Shown one piece after another: positions 1-12,762 of a stretch of DNA of 64,000 bases. The notes under the pieces are model-generated. The model made no database searches. It was not told the DNA's origin and worked only from the letters and a program-made list of their open reading frames with translations. The translations under genes were made by a program, and so were the position numbers. Source of the DNA: Moringa oleifera (taxonomy: Eukaryota; Streptophyta; Magnoliopsida; Brassicales; Moringaceae); contig JAJFZO010000896.1 in NCBI GenBank assembly GCA_021397835.1, positions 1,838,501 through 1,902,500 on the forward strand, written 5' to 3'. Position 1 is the stretch's first letter, and every line of letters starts with the position of its first letter.

Positions 1-3000
1 GGTGATAGGTGCTGCTAGCTGAAGGATGTTCAAAAGGCATTTTAGTTATGTGAAATGATAAAACATGTCGATGCATTAATAACTGGTGTGGGGAGAAGTC
101 AATTTTCGTTTTATTACATAACGAGGGGAATGAGATGAAGTCGATGTTTACAAAAGCGTATGAGCATGGGAATAGTGAGGGTAGAGTAAAGTTATGGGAG
201 GAGTTAAGAGAAGGTAAAAGGTGAAGGAATTGACCATGGGTAATTGGAGAGAACTTTAATATGATACTGTACGCGGATGAGAGAAAGAGTAGTAGTGGAT
301 GTTCCACAAAGGTGAGAGATTTTCATGATATAATTACTGAGTTAGAGATGATGGATTTGTAGATCCAAGGTGAAGATTTTACTTGGTCTAATTTGAGAGA
401 TAATTCGACACGTTGATCGGTTTCTCACGTTCAATTAATAAGAGGAAGGGGTTTCCCAACATAAGTCAAAGGCTTCTTCCCTGACTTGTGTTAGATCATA
501 GTCCGATTATGTTTGGATAAGATTCAATGGGGCCTTATATCATTTCGTTTTAAGAATATGTAACTTCCTGTGGATTGTTTTACTGAGATGGTAGAGGATT
601 GGTAGGATGAAGTCTAAGTGAAGGGGCACGTGAGTTATGTAGTAGCTATTAAATTGCAAGATTTAAAAAGAAAGTTGATGGTATGAAACTGGGAATAGGT
701 GGGAAATGTGGTTGCAAATAAGATGCGACTGTGGAACGAGTTAACAGATCTGAATGCGAGAGTAATGAGAAAGGAGCAGGTTGATGAACTCATTGCTTGA
801 CATGGTGACAAAGCAAAAGAATGGGCAAAGATCTCATGGCTACAGAAGTTTAGAGCTTTATGGTTAAAGGAGGATGATCATAACATAAAATTTTTCATAC
901 AATTACTAATAGTCACAAATGACAGAGCTTTATTCCTTCACTAGTGATAGATGGGGAAGAGGTGAAGGATCATACACAGGTAAAAGAGCAAGTCAATAGT
1001 TTTTACCCAAAGTTGTACAATGAGGATCGAGATTGGAGATCGAGTTTGGATGCACTAGAGATTAGAGAGATTGGTAGTGATTTGAAATGGTGGATTGAAA
1101 GGCCGTTCCAGGAAGATGACATACATCATGCTCTGATGGATTATGTGGAGGATAAGGTGCCTGAACCGAATAGTTTCACTATGGCTTTTCTTGAGAGCCA
1201 ATTAAAGACTTTCAAAGGTGACTTTGTATAGTTATTCCAAAAATTTCATAAGACCGAAAAATTTATGAGTTCGATAAATATTGCTTTTATAACTTCGGAA
1301 TCAAAGAAAGTAAAGACTTGTGATATTGGAGATTTTTAACCTATCAGTTTGGTGAAAAGTATTTATAAGGTGATCATAAAGGCACAGGCTGCGAGATTAC
1401 ATAGTGTGCTTGATATTATAGTGAGTGTTACACAATACTTTTGTTAAGGGACCACAATTTGGATGCGACATGTATCACCTATGAAGTAATAGATGATGTG
1501 TAAAGTTGATATGGAGAATGCATACGATCATGTGACATGAGACTTTCTATTATACTTGTTGAAGAGGGTAAGGAATGGAGAGCATTTGTACAGATGCATA
1601 AAGATCTGTATTTTGTCAGCCACCTTTTTTATCTAAGTAAATAGTGGGCCGACTAGATTCTTTAAACTAAATAAAGGATTGAAACAAGGTGATCCTTTAT
1701 CTCCTTTTCTTTTTTTTTTTTAATTTTGGTGAATACAATGCTGGTAAAGGCTATTCGGCCTAATCTTCTAAAAGGTTTTTTAGTGGATCAAAGGGAGAAT
1801 GCGTTGGAGGTGTCTCACCTTTTTATTTACGGATGATACCATTGTTTTTTGTTAGGCTGATGAATATCAACTAGTAAATTTGAGGTGTGCTCTTCTCAAG
1901 GTTGAGGCAATCTCAGGATTGAGGGTGAACTTGGGAAAGAATGAGCTCATCCCCATTGGAGAGGGCATGGATGGTAAAGGCTTGGCTAGTGTGTCGAGAT
2001 GTAGGCTGAAAGGTTTGTCCATGAAATATTGAGGGTTGCCACTAGGGTCTAGCACAAGGATAAAGCCATATGAAATCTGATTATGGAGTATTTTGAGAAG
2101 AAACTGACAAGCTAGAAAAAGTTATATTTATCCATGAGGCACCTTATCTAGTTTGTCAGTATACTTTATGTCACTTTTTTTTGTTTCACAGGGGGTTGCA
2201 CCCAGATTGGAGAAATTACAAAGACAATTTCTATGGATTAATTTTGGGGAGAATTTCACATGCCACTTGGTTGGGTGGAGGACCGTCCAAAATTTTAAGC
2301 AGGAAAGAGGGTGAGGTATCAAGTCACTACGGAGATTTAATGTAGCTTTTTAAAGAAACGGTTATGGAGATTTTTGGTGGAGTGAGATAGTATACGGCGG
2401 TAGGTGGTGGAGGCTAGACATGGGGTGAAAGGAGGGTGGGTGATGGTGGTAAGAAGGGAATCATATAGGTGTGGGTGTTGAAAGGCGATACGGAAGGTAT
2501 GGATCAAGGTAGAACCATGGGTGGGTTTTAAAGTTGGGCAAGAATGTTTGGTGAGGTTCTGAAGAGATATCTTGTGTGATGACAAATCCCTAACGATCAA
2601 ATTTTTGAGGATCTATAGTTTGGCGTGTAATAAAGAGGTATGACTAAGAGACTGTGTGGTGGAGGGGTGGATGATTGTCATGGGGGATAAATTTTAAAAA
2701 TAAGGTACAGAATTGGGAGGTGGATGTGTTTGCAAAGTTCTTTAAAAGAATTTATTCAACGCACCCTGATGAAGAAAGGGAAGATGAGGTTGATAAAGGG
2801 GAGATGCCGCAAAAAAAGTATTCGATTAAATCTTGTTTCAGGGTGTTAGGAAGATTACAACAACAACTAGGTATGGTGCAGCGATTTTCATGGGAACTTA
2901 TTTGAAAGGTCAATGTCTTGCCTAAGGTGGCTTTCTTTACTTGGAAGGTGACATGGAATAACCCCTAATCATTGAAAATTTACAAAGGAGAGGAAAAGTG

Positions 3001-3440
3001 ATGGTAAAAAAATGTTTTCTTCGTAAGCAAAAAGGAGAAATGGTTGATCATGTTCTGCTATAGTGCAACTGATCCAAGAGTGTCTGAGATAGGAAGATGT
3101 CTTTACTATGGTAACACTGAGTGACATCTAAGTAGAATGTGGAGGAATTGATAGCCTGAAAAGGTATAATGCTGCCTAAAGTTAAGAGAAAAACAATACG
3201 ACTAATTTCTTTAGCTATTTTTCAGTTAGTGTGGAAGGAGAGGAACAAAAGGGCTTTTGAGATGATCAAGGATGGATTAGGGTTAGTTTTGAATTTTTGG
3301 AGAACAGGTAAATATGGTGTCAATGGGGTGCATTTGGTGGAGCTATTAAAACTCCTATTATATAATTAAATTTGCACAGGATAGCACCCCCATGGTGCTC
3401 CATCTATACTAATATAATTTGTTTTTTTTAAAAAAATAAT
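1..3440 (+). mobile_element. Degenerate LINE (non-LTR retrotransposon), copy 1, 5' truncated by the window edge
   Basis: This is the remains of a plant L1-type LINE polyprotein in many broken frames. Endonuclease-like sequence occupies the first kilobase. The reverse transcriptase core is near 1680-2060: the palm motif reads as a TDD-type box at about 1832-1842, followed by an in-frame TAG, and then a well preserved stretch around 1880-2050 with the motif GLRVNLGK. Zinc-finger/RNase H-like C-terminal sequence lies near 2890-3330. The 3' end is near 3400-3445, where a 'tactaatat' motif precedes a T/A-rich tail. The whole copy aligns in order with the second LINE starting at about 4800. Frameshifts and stops show it is dead. 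Confidence 0.8.
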
Positions 3441-4255
3441 AATAATACCAAAAAATCTGTCAGAATATTCCTTAATTATTTCTATTTCTTTTATCTTCTA
3501 TATCTCAAATTTTCGAATCAAATTCAGCACTTGCATTCTTTTGACACTTTAATTCGTTTTATACTCTTACTTTAAAAAATATCAAATTTTTTTGACTATT
3601 TTCAGTTCCATCATTCTAGTAAATATGATAGATAAAACTGCTGTAAACAATATTACTCTTATTTTTGATTTTTTTTACTTCTCCTTTCGCTTTCTCATTT
3701 GTGCCAGTTTCTTGTTCAATAGTTTCCTACAGATCAATTGCATCAAGTTACACTTCCATTCACATTCCACATTTGATAGTTTGTTTCATCAAATACTAGA
3801 GGTAAAATTACAATATTTTTGTTTTTTCTAGAGAGATAAGTGGTAAGTCTTTAAAGATTATGTTTGAATTTTTTCAATCTCACAAGTTCCTTGAGATAAT
3901 AGCTTTGATACCACTTTATTGGTTCTAATATCATTTTATTAGATTTTTTAGAAGAGAAAAAGAATAATAAACAAGAAGAATAAAAATTTTTGGGGCTTGA
4001 AATTGCTTGCTTAGTCCTATTTATAGGAAAAAAGGAACAACCAATAACTAAAATTGCGTTTATTTGAATATCTTAAAATTTAAATTCAAATTAAAAATTA
4101 TTCTTATCTAAAATTTAAATTTAAAGATTATACTAATTCAAAATTCAAATTAATAGATAAAGCTAAAGATTAGGTCTTATTTACTTTTTCTTTGTTCAAA
4201 ATATGCAGCAAATAAAGTATTTTGAGCACGGAGCGTTAACGAGTTGAGTATAAGC
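3441..4255 (-). mobile_element. AT-rich spacer with probable Ty1/copia LTR and primer-binding-site fragment
   Basis: No gene is visible here. On the minus strand, a match to the initiator-Met-tRNA primer binding site (TGGTATCAAAGC) lies at about 3903-3916. Just upstream of it, at higher coordinates, a TATAAATAG box near 4016-4024 and a T/C-rich leader resemble a copia LTR end. That arrangement (LTR then PBS) supports a short copia fragment in minus orientation, roughly 3900-4200. No copia coding sequence was recognised, so this is tentative. The rest is AT-rich sequence. Confidence 0.4.
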
Positions 4256-7050
4256 AACTTCAATGAAAGAGCAGAAGAGAGAGGCTAGGGTTGCATGTAT
4301 TGCATTACCAGAACAAGCAAGGATGAATCAAGCAGAAAGAGGTGACAAAAGGCAATAGATTGTATAGAAAAAAGTGTTAAGAACAATGAATAAAATTGCT
4401 AAGTTAGTGAGGATTTATTTTGCAAGGTTTAAGGAAGAAGCATTTGCATTATTCAATGAAATAGAACAGAGGCATAGAAAAGAAGTGGCCAAGGGAGGAA
4501 AGGATGAGGCAAGAAGAAAAGGACATGGGGTGTCATCAAAAGAGTTAAGGAGGTTAGCATTTTCCATCAACTATGAGAAAAATAGGGAAAAGGAGGTTCT
4601 AATTTACCTGATATTTAAAATCATTTCATGAAATGTGAAAGGGTTGAATAGTATGAAAAAATAAGTATTGATTAAACATGCATTAGAAAGTTTGAAAGAG
4701 GAGGTTGTTTGCTTGCAAAAAACTAAAATAAAAGATATGATTGAAGGGATAATAAGAAGTGTGTAGGAAAGTAGAGCAGTTAGGTGGGAGGCATTGCTAA
4801 CTAGAAGGTGCTTAGGAGGCATCCTAGATATGTGGAATGATAAAACTAGTTGATGCACTAATAACTGGTTTGGAGAGCAATCAATTTCCGTTTTGCTACA
4901 TAAGAAGGAGAATAGGATGGAGTGGATATTTACGGAAGTGTATGGGCATGGGAACAGTGAGAGTAAAATAAGGCCATAAGAGGAGTTAAGAGATGATAAG
5001 AGGCAAGGGAATTGGCAATAGTTGATTGGAAGGGATTTTAATATGGTCTTGTAATGATCATAAGAGGACGGGTGGTGGTGGAGAGTTAGCAAAGATGAGA
5101 GGTTTTCATGACACAATTGTTTAATTGGGGATTGGGGACTTATTATTGCAAGGTGGAGATTTCATGTGGTGTAGTTTAAGTGATAACCTGACATATTTGC
5201 AGATTGACCGTTTTCTCATATCTAGTCAATGGAAGGAGGAGTCCCCTTATGCGAGTCAAAGGCTTCTTTCTTGTCCTGTGTCAGACCGTAGTTCCATTAT
5301 GTTAGAGATTGATAAGTTTAAGTGAGGTCCTAGCCCTTTTGTATGAGTGAATAATAGGCCAACTAGATTCTTCAAAGCAACTAAAGGTCTGAGACAAGGT
5401 AAACCTTTATTTCATTTTTTATTCATTTTGGTGATGAAAGCTCTTGATGGAATGTTGATAAAGGTAATTCAGACTAGTTTTCTAAAAGGCTTTTCAGTCA
5501 AAGGGTGAGTGAGGCAGAGGCGTTTCACCTGCTATTTGCAGACAATACCATTGTCTTCTGTGGGACTGATGAAGATCAACTAGTGAATGTGCAATGTATT
5601 CTTTTTGGGTTTGAGGCAATGTCAAGGTTGAGGGTGAACCTGGGGAAGAGTAAGCTCATTCTCATCGGAGAGAGGGTGGATGGTGAGGGCTTGGCTAGTG
5701 TCTTGGGGTGTGGGCTAGGAGTTTTTCCCATGAAATGTTTAAAGGTTGCCACCGAAGGCTAAGCATAAGGATAAAGCCATATGGAATTTGGTTGTAGAGT
5801 ATTTTGAGAGGAAACTGGCGGGTTGAAAGAGATTGTATTTATCTAAGGGTGGGAGGATGACTTTGATTAAAAGCGTTTTGTCTAGTTTGCTTGTGTACTT
5901 TATGTCCCTTTTGCTTATTCCATTGAAGGTTGCAAATTGGAGAAACTACAAAGGTAGTTCCTATGATGTAGCTTGGGAGAGAATGTCAAATATCAATTGG
6001 TTGGGTAAAGGACCATCCAAAAATCTATAAAAGATGGGGGGTTAGTTATCAAGCCGCTATGTAGCTTTGTTGGGGAAATGGTTGTGGAGATTTTTAGTGG
6101 TGGAGGCTAGGCATGGGGTGGAAGAGAAAGGATGGGTAACAATGGTAGGAAGAGAATCAGAAGGCATGGGTTGAGGTGGATCCATGGTTGGGGTTTAGGA
6201 TTGGAGATGTTCTATTAAGTTCTGGAAGGATGTCTGGTGTGGTGATAAACCACTAGCGATTGATTTTCCAAGCTTACATAGCTTACTGTGTAATAAAAAG
6301 CCATGGGACAACGAATATGTGAGAAAGAGAGATAGAGGTGTGTCATGGAGGTAAATTCAGAAGAGAGGCACAAGATTGGGAGGTGGATGTGTTTGAAAGA
6401 TTCTTTGAGAGGATCAATGTTGTCCATCTTGATACAGAGTGAGAATGTGGTTGAATGGAGGGAAGATGCCACAAGAAAGTATTCGGTTAAATCTTGTTTC
6501 AAGGTGTTAAAAGAGGTCACAAGAATAAGGTGGGGGCTGACGATTTTCATGGAAACTTATTTGGAAGGTCAAGGCCACACCTAGGGTGACTTTCTTTACA
6601 TGGGATGTGACATGGGATAAATGCTTAACCATTGTCAATTTACAAAGGAGAGGGAAAGTGATGGTAAAGAGATGCTTTTTATGTAAGAGGCAAGGAGAGT
6701 CAGTTGATCATATTATACTATAGTGCAGCTGGTCCAGGGGTGTGTGGGATAGGGCATTGTCTATATTGTATTAACAGTCTGGGTCAGTTATGGAGGAGTT
6801 GGAAGCTTGGAATGGCATATTTGTACCTAAAGCCTAGAGGAAGACTGTATGGCTAATTCCTTTAGCTATTTTTTGAATAGTATGGAGGGAGAGGAAGATA
6901 AGGGCTTTTGAGGAGGTGGAAACTTCACTTGAGATGATCAAGAATAGATTAGAGTTATTATTAAATGTGAAACAAGGCAGCACTCCTTGGTGATCCATTT
7001 ATACTAATATGATTTTGTTTTTGATCAAAAAAGTAAATCTATTCAAATCA
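4256..7050 (+). mobile_element. Degenerate LINE (non-LTR retrotransposon), copy 2
   Basis: This is a second L1-type copy in the same orientation as the first. The endonuclease start is near 4614, where a 'VKGLNS' signature follows an isoleucine-rich strand and then VCLQKTK. Endonuclease sequence continues to about 5330 with stops. The reverse transcriptase region is 5340-6030. Its palm box at about 5533-5547 reads FADN instead of FADD, so one catalytic aspartate is lost even where the frame is open. A zf-RVT type region follows at about 6560-6750 with the C-x2-C and H/C positions partly kept. The 3' end is near 7020-7050, with the same 'tactaatat' motif and A/T tail as copy 1. Part of the endonuclease-RT middle is deleted relative to copy 1 (junction near 5330). 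Confidence 0.8.
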
Positions 7051-7460
7051 CATGTCCTAGTCAAAAAAAAAAAATCTCCATATTTTTATTAATGTTATAA
7101 GCATCTTTTAGAAAGTTTCTAATCACATTGATAAGTTATCTTTAGCAGTGATAAACAAGATGATAAATTTTGCTCAAACTTTAAGTCTAAGCAATAACCA
7201 TTCTACTCCCCTAACTTAGATTAACATCATCGACAAGAGCAAATTTGGCTACCATTTCATTACCTCACGGAAATGCCACCAAATACACGTAAAATGAGTT
7301 AAATTTCAAGAAAAACTTTTATTTCAGCCATTAGTCTTGTTCACGATATGAAAATGGTTCTTAACAGCAATTAAATTGGAATGTTGTATGCTTTGCAGAC
7401 TCAAAAATGATGAACTACTATAGGTGTCACAGAATAGCATTCCAGAAGTTTGTTGCTGAC
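7051..7460. other. Intron-like sequence downstream of helicase exon 12
   Basis: This is AT-rich sequence between the LINE tail and the last recognisable helicase exon. No coding sequence was recognised. It begins, read on the minus strand, at a good GT splice donor (7460-7459). It is therefore best explained as the 5' part of a helicase intron that hosts the LINEs. Confidence 0.5.
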
Positions 7461-10400
7461 CTTTTTCCTGTAGAAGGCCACACCATGAGCATTAAATGGT
7501 ATTTTCCTGTTGCGAAAGGCTGTTTGGAACACTTTACCTGATACCTGTAATATAGGATGAAGCCATGATTGGTCAGAACACATCCAATTTATCAGTTTCA
7601 CAAATACTAACACTGTAAAAGTCACACTTACCTGTCGCCGATAAAGAATTGCAATATTCCCATAGGAGCATTTATCAGCTGAACTACCAGATACAAGTTC
7701 TAAGATCTTGTCAACAACAAATGCACACTGTGCATCCTCATTGTGGCAGTCCTTGATAACTATCTGTGTCATGGACCAGATCACCCAGAAACTAGGTTCA
7801 AACTGCAAGAAGAATGAAAACTTCGTAGAATTAAGAAACATGGCAAGATTAACATACCTTGGACCCTTGGGGATTTTCTGTGAGTATATTTTTTTATTGG
7901 CATCTCTGGATGTTATGTTGTATAATAGAAGATGTAGCCTCAACAATGCAACGTGTAGACCGATAGTTTTTAATAAGTCTGACCTGAATCATGAATGTAC
8001 ATGAAAATTTCAGATGCCAAAGGCAACATGAATGAACCAACATATTTAGAAAAAACTACTTTATACCAAAAGTAATCAAAAGTGATAAATCCACTAAATT
8101 GTACATGATGAAGGAAGGATAAGAAAGAGAAAGTAGCTTCCCAAGAGCATCCCCAACCTCTTTGTGGCTTGGAAAATCTTTACGAAATGAATCAAATCCA
8201 GAAATGTCAGCTCCATTGAAACTGAAAATGGACTGCAATAGATATATGGAGTTTGTCATTAAGCAGTTAAGAAGGAAATTTGATTTGTATGAACAAAGAG
8301 AACAAAGCAGAAGAGGATTGAACCGAATGATACATTTTCATGCCTTGAACTCAACTGCGCAAAAAGAAGACAAAAGAAGTTACCTGATCATCATCACCTA
8401 TGATAGTTACATGTTTATGAGATGCAAGAAGGCGTAGGAGACTGTATTGCATGGCACTAGTGTCCTGGAATTCATCTATAATAATGGCTTTCCAGGAATT
8501 TTGGGACTCTTGGAATACTGTAAATTTGATCAAGCAAATAACTGTAACGCGTGAGTACCATGTAAAATGGCATGAATTGGTAGAATGTACTGAGATGAGA
8601 TAAACCTTCAGGAAAGTCTCTCAGCAGCTTGACAGAACAACTGATTAGATCGTGATAATCCAAGGCATTGCAAGATCTTAATATGTTGTTGTAATTTTCA
8701 AGAATTGCAGCCTGATTCAGATCAAAATCTCAGGATGATAAGACTAAGCTAAGTAACAGAAGTAAAATGTCTAACATAGCAGTTGACCTACTTACTCCTA
8801 TCTCATCACTCCTTTTAAGGAACTCAGCTGGAGTTTTTCCAGAAGCTTTTGCCTGAAATGGGGCATAAAATGACATCATTCAAGAAATAAAATGTAGTCT
8901 GAAAAGAAGAAGAAGAAGAAGAAGAAGAAATTATATACATTTATAAGGCAATCACAAAGTGTCATTAAGCAATAAAATGTATTTTAGAAAAGAGGGTGGC
9001 AGTAAGATTTATAATTTTGTATTTTAGAACATATCCATCAATGTCATGGATTATATTCCAACATAAGCAAGAAGCCAAACCATTCTTATTATATAAATTG
9101 TATCATTTTTAACTCAAATGCATAAATAAATGTTGTTCAGAAGATTACATGGCAACTGGGAAAAAAAAAAACTAATTCAGTCCCCAGAACCCCCCCATTC
9201 ATTTCCTCTATGAACCTGCAACTTTTCCCCGCCATAGTATATCATAGCATTTGAGCATAACATTCATTTGTACAATGCCTTGTGTTGAAGTCATTGTCCA
9301 ACTTGGATATGGTGCAATATCTTACATAAGAAGTGATCATCACCAATTCAAGTTTTTTTGTGAAGAGAGACATCTGAAATCTCTATCATTTGATTTCATA
9401 ATGCCCAGGATGAAAATCACGGTTTATATCCTTATTCTTGATTTGAATCCCTCCATTACTTTATCCAACTTTTCATCCACAACCTCCAACCTCTAACAGG
9501 TGTGAAGATATTTTGATTTGCTTTCAGGTATACTCTCTTTTCGTTCTAGACAATGAAAGCTTGCAGTTTCAATCCAATTCTCCAAACCAATTCTAGATTA
9601 AATTTCTTAGTTACTCACCAGCCCTTGTAAAGGTCATATCCTTTTACTTACAGTATCCATGTAAGCATGTAATCTTGGTGCCACCATCTATCGAAAATAA
9701 GTCATGCAATAACAACTCACTCTCATGGTCATTTAACTTATAGAATGATACATTAACGATTAGAAACATAAGTCAAAATATTAATGTGAAACAAATTCTC
9801 AATATTGAGATACAAAATCATATGAGCTGTAAAGAACCAGAAAGTGAAGTAATACATGTCAATACATCCTTTCATCACCAACCTGAGTCACAAACTTCTG
9901 CCATCTTTTCGATTTGTCCTTGAAATATTCTGGATTCCTTGTTCCATTAGAGCCACAATTGAGTTCACATGTACTGTAGTTCTCTGTGTTCTTTTCATTT
10001 GCTAATAACCGCACTGCCTCAATGATTGCTCTTCTCTGTTGTCCATGGCCATATATTAAGAATTCTGATGTGCGCTCTAACCTATAACATGAGCAGACAC
10101 ATGAGATGCAAACTAATCTTAATGAAACTGTAATCCCAAAATTGTTGGGGTCAGCTACATAGATCACTTTTCTCCAACACAAAAACAAGAATCCCATAAC
10201 AGAAAAAGCAAAAAGAGTTCAACAAAAATTTCATTCTGACATGCACCAGACAAGTTAACAATTAATGATATTTGCAAAGCAGAAATGAAGTCAGTCAATC
10301 ATATTGCATTTTGTTATGAATTAAGAACCTAGTAGATTTACAGTTTTCAAGTCTCAATTACCAGAAATACATTGCTTATAATTGGTAGTTTTGGGTATTG

Positions 10401-12320
10401 TCACAAAGCATTGCAGTTCTAGTAGCGAAATATAAAATGGTATTTTATTACTATGTGAGAGAAACATAATCCAAAATTCTAGGATCTTTAACTTCAGAAC
10501 CAAAATTATATAATCTCTGAATGTGCATACTTTTCTGCGTGTAAATGGCACAGTTGCAATGAAAAGGAATGGAACGTGCTGATTGTAAGTTCTTTAGCAG
10601 TTGACTTCCCAGCCACTGCTCCAATGCGATCTCTCATCTCAGAAGCTGCAGCTGTAGTGAAAGTCATTGCAAGAAGGTTTGATGGATGGATACCCTGACC
10701 ACGGTTTAGTAGATAGAAAGTAGAATCAAGAAGTTTTAAACAAAGGTACAACCAAGCGAGAAGAAATTTGACGTAGGAGCAATGTGCCATTTACATTTCA
10801 TAAGACATGCCATATGAATTCAATAACGGGGGAGAATATAACATGAAGATAGATTATGTTTCACCTTCAGTTTATGGGAGAAAATGAGATACAAAACCAA
10901 ACTGATGCCAATCAAACAGACAAAAGGAATGACAGATTACTTAGAACAAAAAACTGATAAATACCTCATTGAGCAGCATCACAACACGCCCAACCATTGT
11001 TGAAGTCTACATCAAATAAGAAATGTCAACTCTAACCATGGAAAAGAAGAAAATAATGCAAATTACAAGCAAATATACAATTAGAAGCCTTTCTATCTGG
11101 CTGTGAGAGAATGAGAGAGAACAAGACCTTTCCACTTCCTGGGCCAGCAACAATCATTAAAGGAACTGAAATATTAGTACAAGCTGCTTCTCGTTGTCTC
11201 TCATTCAACGATTCTAAGTATTTCAAATGTTCAACAGGCATGCTCCCATTCTGTATAGTCTGAGAAGTGTTTGTGGCCTCTGCTCTAGATTCCAAGCCAT
11301 TGCCAGGGTTCAATTCAGCCTCTTTTCTTACATTATGACCATTACCAATGGTGTCTGGAAGGGCCATGAAACTGCAATGGGTATTATCATTGGACTGACT
11401 TTCCACATGGAAGTTAATACCTGTGCCTCGAGTTTCTGTTTTTGTTGCAGACTTTTGCTCATATACATCATCAATTTCTTTCAAAATGGATTCATCAAAA
11501 TCATCATCTAAAAGGCTATATGTTGAGAAAGAATCACTAAAATTAGAGCAATCTGGTTGTGCTATTGAAGTTGCAAATGCATCAGGGAGACATTCATTCT
11601 TTATGAGAGCACCAATTGTCCTTGCACTTGAGGTCTCGCTATGTGATTCAGTTTTATGGAGAGATTTGCAACTAGTACATGAAGGGCAGATAATTTCACC
11701 TACAACTAACTTTGATCCAGAAACAGAACTCGGAGATGGCATATTCACAGATATCTCCATGAGAGGAGCTCTTCTAGGACAAGGAAAGTGAGCTGTGAAC
11801 TGGATAGAAGAAACATCCCTAGTTCTGGCATTGAACAGAATCAGATTAAGCTCATATTAGTCATGCTATGGCGTTTAAAGTGAGAGACATGAATGATTGC
11901 AAATTTGCAATGATCCCCTATGTCATAAATATTTACTACGTATCTTAACTAATCTGTTAAAGCTCACCATAGTCTTCTTTTTCAAATAGAAAATATATAA
12001 AGTGATTTATATTATTGAGGATTTTCTTTTGTCAGCTGAGATGATAAGAAATATGAGAGGTCCTCAAAATTTAGCAAACACGCCATCTAGAAAGCAGTAA
12101 TCGAATCAAAGGGAGTGAATAAGCATTAAAAGAGAGTGAAGCTATTAGCAACTCACTTGTGAGGAGAATGATCGATAGAAAATAAGTAGCCATCGCGTGG
12201 CCGCTTGCGATCAAGAAGAGGCTTAACAGCTCTGAAATTGTTAGAAATTTGACCGCGCATTGGTTCCTTGTTCACGTCGATGGACATGTAACCCGATACG
12301 TTAACATTTCCATTTGGCAT
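7461..12320 (-). CDS. SRS2: SRS2-like UvrD/Rep (SF1) ATP-dependent DNA helicase, N-terminal part, with premature stop
   Basis: This resembles the plant SRS2-like 3'-5' DNA helicase (Arabidopsis At4g25120 type), a nuclear enzyme that unwinds recombination intermediates. Twelve exons read with consistent phase and GT-AG borders: 12157-12320, 11128-11818, 10965-11006, 10531-10694, 9883-10081, 8796-8852, 8606-8711, 8384-8517, 8158-8232, 7858-7983, 7632-7763, 7461-7544 (1974 nt, 658 codons). Visible motifs are Walker A GPGSGKT (about residues 280-286, across an exon border), motif Ia MTFTTAAA, motif II DEFQDTS (489-495), motif III GDDDQ (515-519) and motif IV NYRSTR (550-555). Codon 574 is an in-frame TAA at 7896-7894, with the conserved frame continuing after it. 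Motifs V and VI are absent from the window. ATG 12320 was chosen; an in-frame ATG at 12371 lies in a GA repeat. Confidence 0.85.
8903..8930. repeat. (GAA)n microsatellite in a helicase intron
   Basis: About eight GAA/AGA units in a row lie within the intron between helicase exons 5 and 6. Confidence 0.85.
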
Positions 12321-12762
12321 TTTTCTTTCTTTCCTTCTTTTTGTCTCTTGAGAGAGAGAGAGAGACAGCAATGGGGATTCGGATTACAGCAAAACCTCTT
12401 TCATTAGAGAACAGATATTGGAGGTCGATGAGGCTCTTGTTGATTTTTCCCTCCTCTATTTGTGAGGGCGGCCTCGAATTCAAATTGCTGGCTTTCTTTC
12501 ATTTTATAAAGGCCTACTTAAAGCCCAACAGAACCAATGGGTAAGCTGAGTGCCTATTGCCTTGAATGCAAGGGCCTTTTCGGTTTAAAAAGGCCTATTG
12601 CAGCAGAAAAAGGTCCAACCGGTAGGCTGACTACCTGTTGCCCGATCCATAAAAATAACGACCCGGAACAAATGGGTCTCCGTGGCGAGAAAGAGAACGA
12701 ACCACAAGGCCTCGAAGAAACGCAGGACCGGTGACGGTGAGGGAAGAGAGAGAGAAAAGCGA
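12321..12762. promoter_or_regulatory. Shared divergent promoter between SRS2-like and USB1 genes
   Basis: The two start codons point away from each other with 442 bp between them, so both 5' UTRs and promoters must fit here. On the helicase side there is a GA/CT microsatellite (about 12350-12366) in the likely 5' UTR. A TTTATAAAGG box lies at about 12504-12512 and an AGCCCA element (complement TGGGCT, site II type) at 12522-12527. Repeated AGGCCTA motifs are present near 12510 and 12590. Site II elements are typical of housekeeping plant promoters. Which gene each box serves is inference. Confidence 0.6.

Noticed and set aside
3592..3831. 79-codon hydrophobic open frame
   Set aside because: Phe/Ser/Leu-rich translation of T-rich sequence; no motif, no neighbours.
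4604..5116. 170-codon minus-strand frame
   Set aside because: It lies antisense to LINE endonuclease sequence and has no domain of its own.
7401..7946. 181-codon minus-strand frame as a single exon
   Set aside because: It merges helicase exons 11 and 12 with intron sequence; conserved helicase blocks in it are separated by splice-site-bounded, non-conserved stretches, and exon 10 lies in another frame.
11227..11791. Plus-strand frames of 94 and 122 codons
   Set aside because: They are antisense shadows of helicase exon 2, whose minus-strand frame is conserved and spliced in phase.
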